Shown: positions 32,915 to 41,002, counted from the stretch's first letter. The stretch: 41,806 bases of DNA from an uncultured Clostridia bacterium (GCA_944389655.1 CALXND010000007.1:1-41806); one strand, 5' to 3'. Made by a program: numbers and translations. The notes: generated by a model not told the origin, from the sequence alone.

Positions 32915-32967
32915 TTTAAACACCCCCATTTTTGTTAGCTAAACTACTTCATCTTTTACTCCGTTTT

Positions 32968-33708
32968 TTAGTATGTTCCTAACGAAAATATTTTTAATAA
33001 TATAAAAACTAGTTGTGATGTACTAATATACATTGGAATCATTGTTGCAATAACTATGAACGGTCCAAATGGTATATATTCACTAAATTTTTTTCTTCTT
33101 GATATTAATATTATTATACTTACAATTGTTGCAAATAAAAAGGCCATTACTGAGATTAGTATCATATTTAGCCATCCAAAAAATAATCCTAATGCTCCCA
33201 TAAGTTTTACATCACCAAATCCCATTGCTTCTTTACCTGCAATAGCTCCGCCTATTAATGTAATTAATAAAAATATTCCGCCACCTGTTAGCATTCCTAG
33301 CATACTATCTATAAAGATATCTATTCCGCCACCTGTTATAAGTAAGGTTTTTGCAAAAGTATATACTAATCCTGTTTCAAATATTGTAAGTGTTAATCTA
33401 TTTGGAATTATCTGTAGTTTAAGGTCGATCATAAAAGCTGAAATCAACATTGGTATTAAAATCATATAACCTATTGTATCTATGTTTAATCCTTTAAAAA
33501 ATATCAAAGCTATATATGATATTGCAATTATTATCATCAATAAATATTTTGGTTTACAATTTTTTAGGTATTCCCTAAAAAAATCTCTTGAAAGTACCTT
33601 TTTATATTCTGGCAAGCGCAAATTGCACCAATCTATAATTTGTCCTACAAATAATCCTATAATTCCTATCACCACATATGTTAGTATATGTAAATCGTTT
33701 ATATACAT
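32968..33708 (-). CDS. Prepilin (type IV leader) peptidase, A24 family
   Basis: 246 aa with about seven membrane helices. It has the two aspartyl-protease signatures of A24 enzymes: MIDLKLQIIPNRLT (first Asp) and GFGDVKLM (GxGD, second Asp). The N-terminal cytoplasmic domain is short and lacks the paired CxxC motifs of the full PilD methyltransferase, although single Cys residues remain (WCN, NCK), so methylation may be lost. It would process type IV pilin-like or competence pseudopilins. No pilin gene is in the window. CGGAGG is 7 nt from the ATG. It is part of the operon with folD and efp. Confidence 0.9.
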   Translation of the reverse strand: MYINDLHILTYVVIGIIGLFVGQIIDWCNLRLPEYKKVLSRDFFREYLKNCKPKYLLMIIIAISYIALIFFKGLNIDTIGYMILIPMLISAFMIDLKLQIIPNRLTLTIFETGLVYTFAKTLLITGGGIDIFIDSMLGMLTGGGIFLLITLIGGAIAGKEAMGFGDVKLMGALGLFFGWLNMILISVMAFLFATIVSIIILISRRKKFSEYIPFGPFIVIATMIPMYISTSQLVFILLKIFSLGTY

Positions 33709-33741
33709 TATTATCCTCCGTTTAATTGTATAAAATACAAT

Positions 33742-34236
33742 TTATTTTAATTTTTTTCGTTCGTATCTTTTTATTATAAATCTTTCTATTGGTCTTTTTA
33801 GTCTGGTAATTAAATAATCTTTTTCTTCTATTGGTTTTACTAAAATAGAAAACATATTGCATCTATTTGCTCCTATTACATCTGTAAAAATCTGGTCTCC
33901 CACTACTGCAATGTTTTTGGAATTTAATTTTAGTATTTCTTTTGCACGCAAGAAACCAGATTTTAGTGGCTTTTTTCCAAAAAATATATATGGTGCTTCA
34001 ATTATCTTAGCAACAGAGCCAACTTTGTCTATCTTATTGCTATTTGATAAGATGCAAATTTTTATTCCTTTTTTCTGGATGTTCTTTGCCCAATCTGATA
34101 CTCCCGCTGGCATTTTTCTTTCTAAATTGATTAAAGTATTATCCACATCTACTATTAGACCTTTTATTTTATTTTTTTCTAGAAATTCTATTGTTATGTC
34201 TTTTACACTATTAAAATATTCATTTGGATAAAGCAT
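33742..34236 (-). CDS. yqeG: YqeG family HAD phosphatase
   Basis: 164 aa HAD superfamily IIIA protein. Motif I is LIVDVDNTLIN (nucleophile Asp and the Asp at +2), motif II CILSNSNK, the lysine is in FFGKKPLKSGF, and motif III is VVGDQIFTDVIGANR. Substrate is not established, though the related mitochondrial enzyme acts on phosphatidylglycerophosphate. It lies in the minus-strand block between dprA and the prepilin peptidase gene, a common Firmicute grouping. AAAGGAGG is 5 nt from the ATG. Confidence 0.9.
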   Translation of the reverse strand: MLYPNEYFNSVKDITIEFLEKNKIKGLIVDVDNTLINLERKMPAGVSDWAKNIQKKGIKICILSNSNKIDKVGSVAKIIEAPYIFFGKKPLKSGFLRAKEILKLNSKNIAVVGDQIFTDVIGANRCNMFSILVKPIEEKDYLITRLKRPIERFIIKRYERKKLK

Positions 34237-34295
34237 TATTCCTCCTTTTATCTCAAATTATATTATCAATAAGTATTATGTTTGTCAATGTTTTA

Positions 34296-34955
34296 TTATA
34301 TATTTAAATCCTCTACTTTTGTTATAGGGATTGCTCCTTCTTTTATAAGTTCATTTGTAGTATATGAATACTTACTATTTATATTCCCTGGTATTGCATA
34401 TACATCCTTTCCCTGATCTAATGCAAAATCTACTGTTATTAGGGTTCCACTTTTCTTTTTTGCCTCTACAACAATTATTCCATCTGAGAGTCCACTTATA
34501 ATTCTATTTCTCTGTGGAAAATGATATTTTTCTGGTTTTGAACCTAATGGATATTCTGATACAATTGCTCCACCACTTATTAAAATTTTTTTATACAATT
34601 CTATATTTTCAGCTGGATACACTATATCTAATCCGCTTCCTAATACTGCTATTGTTTTTTCTCTAATTTTGATTGACCCTAAATGTGAATATGTGTCTAT
34701 CCCTCTAGCTAATCCACTAATGACACATAATCCTCTTTTTGCCAATTGGTAACCAAAATCATATGCATTCATTGCTCCATATCTTGTACAATCTCTACTT
34801 CCTATAATTGCTATTGATTTTTCATTTAATAAGTTCTCGTTACCTAAAACATATAATATTTTGGGTTTATCTACTATATTTTTTAATTTTTCTGGATAGT
34901 TAATATCACCTAATTTTAAAATTTTTATTTTGTTGCTATTTATTTTTATATTCAT
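34296..34955 (-). CDS. dprA: DprA-like DNA-processing protein, Rossmann core only
   Basis: 219 aa. DprA loads RecA on incoming single-stranded DNA during transformation. The Rossmann-fold core is complete: IAIIGSRDCTRYG, CVISGLARGIDTYSH, TIAVLGSGLDIVYPAEN, SEYPLGSKPEKYHFPQRNRIISGL and SGTLITVDFALDQGKDVYAIPGN. However, the N-terminal SAM-like domain and the C-terminal winged helix of full-length DprA (about 360 aa) are missing, and the ends look natural. This is a short form, not a truncated fragment. AAGGAG is 7 nt from the ATG. It is next to folD. Confidence 0.88.
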   Translation of the reverse strand: MNIKINSNKIKILKLGDINYPEKLKNIVDKPKILYVLGNENLLNEKSIAIIGSRDCTRYGAMNAYDFGYQLAKRGLCVISGLARGIDTYSHLGSIKIREKTIAVLGSGLDIVYPAENIELYKKILISGGAIVSEYPLGSKPEKYHFPQRNRIISGLSDGIIVVEAKKKSGTLITVDFALDQGKDVYAIPGNINSKYSYTTNELIKEGAIPITKVEDLNI

Positions 34956-34996
34956 ACAATTTCTCCTTTAGTTTTAGAAATTGCCCCCGAATATTT

Positions 34997-35848
34997 TTAA
35001 ATTATACCATTTGCTATTTTTGTTGCTTTTACAACATTATACATTAACATTGCTATTGTCATTGGTCCTACACCACCTGGAACTGGTGTAATATATGATG
35101 CTTTTTTAGAAACATTTTCAAAGTCTACATCTCCAGCAAGCTTTCCTTCTTCCGTCCTATTTATCCCCACATCAATAACAACTGCCCCCTCTTTAACCAT
35201 ATCTTCTTTAATAAATTTAGTTTTTCCCAAAGCTGCTACTAGTATATCTGCTTGTTTGGTTATTTCTTTTAGATTTTGTGTTTTAGAATGACAAACTGTT
35301 ACAGTAGCATTTTTATTTAATAAACACTGTATAAGTGGTTTGCCCACAATATTGCTTCTTCCTATAATAACCGCTTGTTTTCCTTCAACATCTATATTGT
35401 ATGCTTCAAGCATTTTTATCACTCCATAAGGTGTACACGATATAAAACAATCTTCTCCTATAGATAACTTTCCAACATTTACAGGGTTAAATCCATCTAC
35501 ATCTTTATTATCATCTATACAATTAAATGCTTCTCTTATATCTAATTTTTTTGGTATTGGACTTTGTAGTAAAATTCCATTTATATCTTTTCTATTATTT
35601 AATTTTTGTATTAGTCCTATAAGTTCTTCTTGTGTAGTATTTTCGTCTTTTAAAAATTCTTCATATTTAATTCCAATTTCATCACAAGCTTTACTTTTAT
35701 TTTTTACATATACACTTGATGCTTTATCATTACCTACCATAATAACAGCAAGCTTTGGTACTATTCCCTTTTTATTCAACTCTTCTACTTCTTCTTTTAG
35801 TTCTTCTCTTATTTTTTTTGCAAGTTTTTTTCCATCTATTAGTTGCAT
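34997..35848 (-). CDS. folD: Bifunctional methylene-THF dehydrogenase/cyclohydrolase
   Basis: FolD converts 5,10-methylene-THF to 10-formyl-THF in one-carbon metabolism, using NADP. 283 aa. The substrate lysine is in YVKNKSKACDEIG (family YxxxK). GILLQSPIPKK, DKDVDGFNPVNVGKL, CTPYGVIKML, the NADP-binding loop AVIIGRSNIVGKPLIQCLLN and the terminal TPVPGGVGPMTIAML all match. GGAAG is about 8 nt from the ATG. It is located between ylmH and dprA in the same direction. Confidence 0.96.
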   Translation of the reverse strand: MQLIDGKKLAKKIREELKEEVEELNKKGIVPKLAVIMVGNDKASSVYVKNKSKACDEIGIKYEEFLKDENTTQEELIGLIQKLNNRKDINGILLQSPIPKKLDIREAFNCIDDNKDVDGFNPVNVGKLSIGEDCFISCTPYGVIKMLEAYNIDVEGKQAVIIGRSNIVGKPLIQCLLNKNATVTVCHSKTQNLKEITKQADILVAALGKTKFIKEDMVKEGAVVIDVGINRTEEGKLAGDVDFENVSKKASYITPVPGGVGPMTIAMLMYNVVKATKIANGII

Positions 35849-35871
35849 CTTTATTTCTTCCTTTCGTTATG

Positions 35872-36681
35872 TTATATATGTTTTTCTATTTCTAAAACTA
35901 AGTTTCCTTTTTTAGTAGTATTTATTATATTTCCCACTACAAATCTGCCTTTGCCTCTTACTGTAATAATATCTCCTTGCTTAACTTCTTTTGAACTTTT
36001 GGTTATTAACTCATGATTTACAAATATTCTTTCTTCTTTTATTATTCCTACCGCTTTTGCTCTAGATGTTCTAATTACTTCCGATACTATATTATCAATT
36101 CTCATTGATGGAATTATTATTTTTAATTTTTGTATTGTCTGCTTTTCCTCATTTAGATCTTTAATTGATAGGACATCAAATTTAGATTTACTAAATCTTG
36201 TTAATTTTTTTAGTCCTTCTAAAATATATTTTGTAGCATCCTTTTGCACAATAAAATCTGCTCCATTTATACTGGTAATAATGTCTCCTACTTTTTCTCT
36301 TTTTATTCCTATTTTTATGACTGCTCCTAAATAATCTCTATGGTGATACATTCCTTTAAGTTCATTTGGTAAAGTTATTCTTATAACACTAAAAATTGTA
36401 TCGTAATCAAAATGATTATTTTTAAAAACTTCTTCTAGCTTACTTGGATATAAAATTATTAATGTTCTTTCCGCTTCATGATGACCACCTAATGCTACAT
36501 AATTAGTATATTTCATGTTTAGCAATATTTTTTCTAGAATCTGCCTTTGCCTCATATCTAAAAATTCTGTATGTTCCACTGAATTTCTCTTTGCAACAAA
36601 TTCTATTTTATCCAATAATTTGGAGACTAATATTTTATCCTCTTCGTTTATAATTTTTTCTAATATTTCTTGTCTGTTCAC
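35872..36681 (-). CDS. ylmH: YlmH family S4-domain RNA-binding protein
   Basis: 269 aa. Its N-terminal half (about 1-105) and mid section (GMYHHRDYLGAVIKIGIKREKVGDI) match YlmH. The C-terminal S4 domain (about 185-250) is shown by SEVIRTSRAKAVGIIKEERIFVNHELITKSSKEVKQGDIITVRGKG. YlmH has been linked to ribosome-associated quality control and cell division in Firmicutes; the exact role here is inferred. The start is GTG at 36681 behind GGAAGGGG. It starts the block ylmH-folD-dprA-yqeG-prepilin peptidase-pepP-efp-CD1247. Confidence 0.9.
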   Translation of the reverse strand: MNRQEILEKIINEEDKILVSKLLDKIEFVAKRNSVEHTEFLDMRQRQILEKILLNMKYTNYVALGGHHEAERTLIILYPSKLEEVFKNNHFDYDTIFSVIRITLPNELKGMYHHRDYLGAVIKIGIKREKVGDIITSINGADFIVQKDATKYILEGLKKLTRFSKSKFDVLSIKDLNEEKQTIQKLKIIIPSMRIDNIVSEVIRTSRAKAVGIIKEERIFVNHELITKSSKEVKQGDIITVRGKGRFVVGNIINTTKKGNLVLEIEKHI

Positions 36682-36790
36682 TTTGTTCCCCTTCCAATTA
36701 AGTACTTTATGCTTTTAATATTTTATCATATTTTTTTATTTTTTTAAATGATTATTCTAAAATAAATATTAAAACGTTACAATATTTTAC

Positions 36791-36819
36791 TTGATAACTA
36801 ATTTTTTTTGAGTTATAAT
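36791..36819 (+). promoter_or_regulatory. Promoter of vWA surface protein gene
   Basis: TTGATA (36791-36796), 17-bp spacer, TATAAT (36814-36819), about 35 bp upstream of the ATG. A near-consensus sigma-A type promoter. Confidence 0.75.
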
Positions 36820-36854
36820 ATATATTGAAGTTTATTTTAAAGGAGAAATGATAT

Positions 36855-38333
36855 ATGTTAAAAAAATGTACTAAAAGATTTTTAGCTATGATTATAGCAT
36901 TTTTATTTATTATTACAATGACTCCAAATGTTTTTGCTACTAATGATTTAGTTTTAAATACCCCAGGTAATACAAATACAGCTTTAAATGATACTAATTC
37001 TGGCTCTGTCATTGGTAATACAACTTTAGAAGTTGTAGAGGATAATGTTTGTAATATTCCAATTGGAGATTTAGGAAGTTTTGAGAAAAAAATTACAGAT
37101 TTTGATGCAAATGAAAAATCTGTTACACTTACTTTATCTGTAACCAATTTAAAAGATATTGAAGAGACTCAAAAAGATGCAGAAATATTTTTAGTTGTAG
37201 ATAATTCATCTAGTATGACAGAAGATTATGTAGGTGAAGAAACAAGAAAACAAGCCGTTATAGATTCTGCTAACTCTCTTGTTGATAAATTGTTTGAATC
37301 AAATCCAAATACTCAAATTGGTGTTGTTGGTTTCTCTAGTAAAGACTCTGCTAAAGGAGAAACAGAAGGAACTATTGAAGATGCAAGTTTAGAAAGTACT
37401 TTGAGTAGTTCAGTAGATGAAGTTAAAACTGCTATATCTAATTTATCAAATTTAGAAGTTGGACCACGTACTAATATTGAAGCAGGATTAACTCTTGCAC
37501 AAGATAATTTTTCATCAAAAGAAAATGTTAATAGATATGTAATACTATTAACAGATGGTGTACCAAATAATGATACTAATGGTACTTTTGGAAAATATTC
37601 TGGAACAGTAGCTACACGTACTAAATCTAAATTAGAAGAATTAGAAAATTCCGATATAAAGGTCATTGCTGCTATGATAAACTTAAATGGTGAAGATGTT
37701 GAACCAACTACTGAAAGAACATATGCAGAACTAGCTCAAGAAATATTTGGTACAGAGGAAAATTCTACAACAAGTAAATATTTCTACATCCCAGATTCAG
37801 AAATTGAAGATACAATAGTAAATGATATATTTAATAGCTTAGTTACAAAAGTTGATAATACTTTATCAAATATTACTATTACAGATTATTTCCCTCAAGA
37901 AATAATTGATAACTTTAATTTTGAATATGTAGCAAGTCCTAATATAGGAACTGTATCACAATCTATAAATACTGAAAATAATTCAATCACTTGGAACATT
38001 GAATTATTAAGTGAAGGAGAAACAGCCACTCTAAGTTATAAATTAACTTTAAAAGATGATTACGATAAAAATATTATTGATCAAATATTAAAAACAAATA
38101 CTAAAGTAGATATCACAGCGGATAACAATGGTGAAACTTTAACGGAAACCTCTGATGTATCTCCTACAATTAGGGTTAGATATCAAAATAATATAGTAGA
38201 TAATACAGTTGCTGTAAAACCAATTCCTCAAACTGGTGATAGTTCTAGTTTATGGTTTATTGCAATAGTTATGTTTTTAGTTTTAATTGTTATTGGAAGA
38301 ATAATATATTTAAAGAAATATTCTAATAAATAA
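36855..38333 (+). CDS. Sortase-anchored vWA-domain surface protein
   Basis: 492 aa. A signal peptide (about 1-28: KKCTKRFLAMIIAFLFIITM, then ...FA) is followed by a vWA domain at about 108-300 with the MIDAS motif D116-x-S118-x-S120 (DNSSS), a conserved Thr in GPRTNIEAG and Asp in LLTDGVPN. Next come beta-rich repeats with DUF11-like character (330-450). The C-terminus is an IPQTG sorting motif, a hydrophobic segment (about 470-485) and a KKYSNK tail. It is therefore probably linked to peptidoglycan by sortase, and may serve as an adhesin or pilus tip. AAAGGAG is 9 nt from the ATG. No sortase gene is in the window. Confidence 0.9.
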   Translation: MLKKCTKRFLAMIIAFLFIITMTPNVFATNDLVLNTPGNTNTALNDTNSGSVIGNTTLEVVEDNVCNIPIGDLGSFEKKITDFDANEKSVTLTLSVTNLKDIEETQKDAEIFLVVDNSSSMTEDYVGEETRKQAVIDSANSLVDKLFESNPNTQIGVVGFSSKDSAKGETEGTIEDASLESTLSSSVDEVKTAISNLSNLEVGPRTNIEAGLTLAQDNFSSKENVNRYVILLTDGVPNNDTNGTFGKYSGTVATRTKSKLEELENSDIKVIAAMINLNGEDVEPTTERTYAELAQEIFGTEENSTTSKYFYIPDSEIEDTIVNDIFNSLVTKVDNTLSNITITDYFPQEIIDNFNFEYVASPNIGTVSQSINTENNSITWNIELLSEGETATLSYKLTLKDDYDKNIIDQILKTNTKVDITADNNGETLTETSDVSPTIRVRYQNNIVDNTVAVKPIPQTGDSSSLWFIAIVMFLVLIVIGRIIYLKKYSNK

Positions 38334-38361
38334 TTGATATGCAATTTTTTGAAAAATTTCT

Positions 38362-38400
38362 AAAAAAACTTCTGTCAGAATTTTTGATAGAAGTTTTTTT
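38362..38400 (+). terminator. Terminator of vWA gene
   Basis: AAAAAAACTTCT (38362-38373) pairs with AGAAGTTTTTTT (38389-38400), extended inward by TCA/TGA. T-runs exist on both strands. Confidence 0.8.
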
Positions 38401-38413
38401 TAGTTTAATTATA

Positions 38414-38442
38414 TTTACATTCATACATAGAAATGTTATAAT
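38414..38442 (+). promoter_or_regulatory. Promoter of small unknown gene
   Basis: TTTACA (38414-38419), 17-bp spacer, TATAAT (38437-38442). A leader of about 93 nt follows, with stem ATCTTTTAA/TTAAAAGAT around 38466-38490. Confidence 0.65.
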
Positions 38443-38541
38443 AATTATGTAACTTTTAAACAAAATATCTTTTAAGTTTAATTAAAAGATGACTGTTTTA
38501 CTCTTACATTTTTTTATCTATAAGAAAGAGAGGTATCTGAT

Positions 38542-38895
38542 ATGAATGCAACAAAAGCAATTACAGCTCTAAAACAATCTATTAAATTTTACGAACGGAG
38601 ACTAACCTATTGGTTAGAGTTAAAAGCAGAAATCGAACTAAAGAATGGCAACAGAAAAATTGATGACATTGAAATGTGTGAAAACAATATTCAAAAGTAT
38701 GAAATTGTTTTAAGTGATTTAGCAACCATAAAACGTGCAATCAATGTAAATAAGCCTACAGTAAAAATTTATGGCACTGCTGAAAAACGAAACCAGATGT
38801 ATAAAGAAACTTTTGATGCATTAAAAGATGCTGGAATTAACATTGGCTGGGATGATGAATCTATAATAATTATTCTTTCACTAAAAGACGAGTAA
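38542..38895 (+). CDS. Small hypothetical protein
   Basis: 117 aa that I cannot assign. Residues 1-65 are helical and amphipathic (ITALKQSIKFYERRLTYWLELKAEI), then a mixed segment with INIGWDDESIIIILSLKDE at the end. No membrane segments, Cys or obvious catalytic motif. It has its own promoter and terminator, so it is a single-gene unit. GAGAGG is about 8 nt from the ATG. It lies on the backbone side of the tRNA-Gln fragment. Composition is similar to the backbone genes. Confidence 0.6.
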   Translation: MNATKAITALKQSIKFYERRLTYWLELKAEIELKNGNRKIDDIEMCENNIQKYEIVLSDLATIKRAINVNKPTVKIYGTAEKRNQMYKETFDALKDAGINIGWDDESIIIILSLKDE

Positions 38896-38939
38896 GATGT
38901 TTTTCTTTTATCCTCAAAATGTTAATACTTGAAAAATTA

Positions 38940-38966
38940 GCGGGTTCATAATTGACCCGCTTTTTC
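38940..38966 (+). terminator. Terminator of small unknown gene
   Basis: GCGGGT (38940-38945) pairs with ACCCGC (38955-38960) around a 9-nt loop, then TTTTT. Confidence 0.85.
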
Positions 38967-39039
38967 TATTACGCTATTTTTTATTTCCTATCTATAACTT
39001 CTCTTATAAGTGAATTTGAAATCTTTTTATAGTCTTTAT

Positions 39040-39208
39040 TTTTCATGTATTCTACCCCAATTATTGATATTGAACTGAATTTTTGACCCATAAAAAAGCT
39101 GAGATAGAAATACTTTTCAGGTATTCTACCCCAACTATTGACATTGAGCCAAAAAGCTGAGATAGAAATACTTTTCAGGTATTCTACCCCAACTATTGAC
39201 ATTGAGCC
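39040..39208. repeat. Tandem 58-bp repeats
   Basis: Two identical 58-bp units in direct tandem (39093-39150 and 39151-39208), beginning AAAAAGCTGAGATAG and ending in CATTGAGCC. A diverged partial copy (39040-39076) carries GTATTCTACCCCAATTATTG. The unit contains the block GTATTCTACCCC. It does not code for a credible protein. It may be the end of a decayed IS with multiple transposase sites (such as IS21 family) or a substrate for slippage. Confidence 0.8.
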
Positions 39209-39224
39209 TTAATTTGTTAGACAG

Positions 39225-39260
39225 GCAAAAAAATAACGACTCTCAATTTCTTGAAAGTCG
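39225..39260 (-). terminator. Terminator behind tRNA-Gln fragment
   Basis: On the minus strand, CGACTTTCAA (39260-39251) pairs with TTGAGAGTCG (39246-39237), followed by TTATTTTTTT. It lies 10 bp after the CCA end of the tRNA-Gln fragment, as expected for the original tRNA gene's terminator. Confidence 0.7.
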
Positions 39261-39270
39261 CTATTTTCAT

Positions 39271-39317
39271 TGGTTGGGCTGGCTAGATTCGAACTAGCGC
39301 ATGCCAGAGTCAAAGTC
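39271..39317 (-). pseudogene. 3' fragment of tRNA-Gln (attachment-site remnant)
   Basis: On the minus strand the sequence carries GACTTTGACTC, the anticodon loop with anticodon TTG, a T arm GCTAG-TTCGAAT-CTAGC and acceptor 3' strand CAGCCCA-A-CCA. This is about the last 47 nt of a tRNA-Gln. The 5' half (D arm and 5' acceptor strand) that should follow at 39318 is absent; there the sequence becomes unrelated AT-rich DNA. Such a 3' fragment is the usual mark of site-specific integration by a tyrosine recombinase. By the normal geometry, the element is to the right (39318 onward). Confidence 0.75.
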
Positions 39318-39555
39318 TTTGAAGTTTGATGTTTGTTATTACTTTTTGTTTATGTTTAACATTTGATAAACCTCCTATTTTTAGGCAAATTTTAAAATTA
39401 TTTTTAATATTTTTTGATTTAATAATGTTTATTAACTTTTGGATTTTTTTAAGATTTTGTTAGACATTTGTTAGACCTAAAAAATATTTAATAAATAGCA
39501 GTAGTCTATCTCATGATGTAAAACATCACTAAATTATTAAAATTTTTATTTTCTA

Positions 39556-39612
39556 TTGACTTTTTTTAAAAAAAGTTTTATAATAAAAGTGCCATCAAAA
39601 AGAGGCACTTTT
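39556..39612 (+). promoter_or_regulatory. Promoter and operator-like palindrome of the MqsR/Panacea module
   Basis: TTGACT (39556-39561), 17-bp spacer, TATAAT (39579-39584). Directly downstream, AAAAGTGCC (39585-39593) and GGCACTTTT (39604-39612) form a perfect 9-bp inverted repeat over the expected start site, suited to autoregulation by the HTH antitoxin. There is too short a U-run for a terminator. Confidence 0.7.
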
Positions 39613-39632
39613 GTTAACAAAGGAGGAGCATC

Positions 39633-39977
39633 ATGGAAAGTATAAAACAACAAATAGTTAGACAAAAACTTACAATCATTAAAGAACTTGTAACAAAAGA
39701 TAAAAATGGAGATAAATTTATACTTGTAAATAGAGATAAGAATAGAAATTTTATGCTTGAATATGGTTTATTAACTAATGATATAAAGGATATTATATTA
39801 AATCTAGAAGTGGATGATTATTATAAAGGACCTGAAAAAGATGATGCAGGTTTTGAAGGTGAAATATGGATTTTTACTCCTACCTTTCAAAACATCAAAT
39901 TGTATATAAAAATCAGATTAGCTAATAATACTGTAGTAATATGTATATCTATTCATGAGTATGGTAATTTTATTTAG
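39633..39977 (+). CDS. MqsR-like toxin of a type II TA module
   Basis: 114 aa. The sequence contains DDYYKGPEKDDAGFEGEIWIF and LYIKIRLANNTVVICISIHEYG. These match the GPExD..GEEVWxF and vYIKLkl...vvcISFH motifs of MqsR-type (RelE fold) mRNA interferases. The N-terminal half (LTIIKELVTKDKNGDKFILVNRDKNRNFM) is consistent with the family's first helices and strands. The next gene is a Zn-ribbon/HTH protein like MqsA but longer. AAAGGAGG is 6 nt from the ATG. The promoter at 39556 is shared with the antitoxin; the toxin comes first. Confidence 0.72.
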   Translation: MESIKQQIVRQKLTIIKELVTKDKNGDKFILVNRDKNRNFMLEYGLLTNDIKDIILNLEVDDYYKGPEKDDAGFEGEIWIFTPTFQNIKLYIKIRLANNTVVICISIHEYGNFI

Positions 39978-39991
39978 GAGGTGCAAATATC

Positions 39992-41002
39992 ATGAAACAT
40001 TATTGTCCTTATTGTAATAGTGAGCAAGAATATTATATTGACAAAAGAATTTTTAAAGAATACAAAGGTGTTGACGTTAATGTAGAAGAAAATGTACCAA
40101 TTTGTAAGAAATGCAAAAATGAATTAATAATTAATAATATTGAAGATGAAAATCTAAAAAGAATTTATAGCAAATATAGAGAAATAAAAAATATTATTAC
40201 TCCATCCGAAATAAAAGATTTAAGAGAGATATATGCTATTTCTCAAAGAGAATTAACTGCTATTTTAGATTTTGGTAAAATGACTATTAATAGATATGAA
40301 AATGGATCTTTACCATCTAAATCTCAAAGTGATTATCTAAAATTAATCTCAAAAGACAAAAATGAATTTTTTAATAAAGTAAAAGAAGCTTATTATACTA
40401 ATAGAATTAGCCAAAAAACATTTATTAAAATAGAAAATATCATTAATAAACAATCCGTTTATGATGATAATTATGAACTAAAATTATATATTGAAAACGA
40501 ATTAAAGACATCACCTAATATCTTTAATGGTTTTAAAGTTTTAGATTTAGAGAAATTACAAAATTTAATTTCATATATAGCAAGTAAAACCAAATTATAT
40601 TTAACTAGTTTGAATAAATATTTATGGTTTATAGATATGATTTCATACAATCAAAGGGCTGTTTCTATTACTGGTCTTACTTATGTTCACGAACAATATG
40701 GACCTGTAATTATAAATCGTAAATATGAAGAAATATCAAAACTAGACGAAAAATATAAAAGAGAAGATAAAGAAAACAATGATGGTAGCATTCAATCCGT
40801 TATTACTAGCAATGGCAATTATGACTTATCTTCTTTTAATGATAAAGAAATTAAGATTATAGATTATGTTATTAGTTTACTAAGTAATAAATCTGCAAAA
40901 GCAATCTCTAATTTGTCACATAAAGAACTTGGATGGAAAAATACTGAAAGATTTGAAAAAATTTCTTTTGAATATGCTGATAATCTTAAAATCTTAAAAT
41001 AA
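39992..41002 (+). CDS. Zn-ribbon/HTH antitoxin with Panacea (SocA-like) domain
   Basis: 336 aa. The N-terminal zinc ribbon has C5-x2-C8 and C38-x2-C41, as in MqsA. It is followed by an HTH_XRE (72-115: SEIKDLREIYAISQRELTAILDFGKMTINRYENG) and a C-terminal Panacea/DUF4065 (SocA-like) domain at about 185-330 (KLQNLISYIASKTKLYLTSLNKYLWFIDM, SITGLTYVHEQYGPV). Panacea domains neutralise many unrelated toxins. Here the partner is the MqsR-like toxin 14 bp upstream. The HTH likely represses the module via the palindrome at 39585-39612. GGAGG is 8 nt from the ATG. Confidence 0.85.
   Translation: MKHYCPYCNSEQEYYIDKRIFKEYKGVDVNVEENVPICKKCKNELIINNIEDENLKRIYSKYREIKNIITPSEIKDLREIYAISQRELTAILDFGKMTINRYENGSLPSKSQSDYLKLISKDKNEFFNKVKEAYYTNRISQKTFIKIENIINKQSVYDDNYELKLYIENELKTSPNIFNGFKVLDLEKLQNLISYIASKTKLYLTSLNKYLWFIDMISYNQRAVSITGLTYVHEQYGPVIINRKYEEISKLDEKYKREDKENNDGSIQSVITSNGNYDLSSFNDKEIKIIDYVISLLSNKSAKAISNLSHKELGWKNTERFEKISFEYADNLKILK

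Larger units (their letters stand above)
39213..39476. repeat. TTTGTTAGAC direct repeats flanking the tRNA fragment
   Basis: The decamer TTTGTTAGAC is found on the same strand at 39213-39222, 39456-39465 and 39467-39476, the last two spaced by 11 bp (one DNA turn). They flank the tRNA-Gln fragment, like arm-type integrase-binding sites or the ends of an element. Confidence 0.5.

Noticed and set aside
38981-39202. A minus-strand frame of 73 codons over the tandem repeats
   Set aside because: It repeats the same peptide because of the 58-bp duplication and has no ribosome site; not a credible gene.
39093-39208. Tandem repeats considered as a CRISPR array
   Set aside because: The units are directly adjacent without unique spacers, and there are no cas genes.
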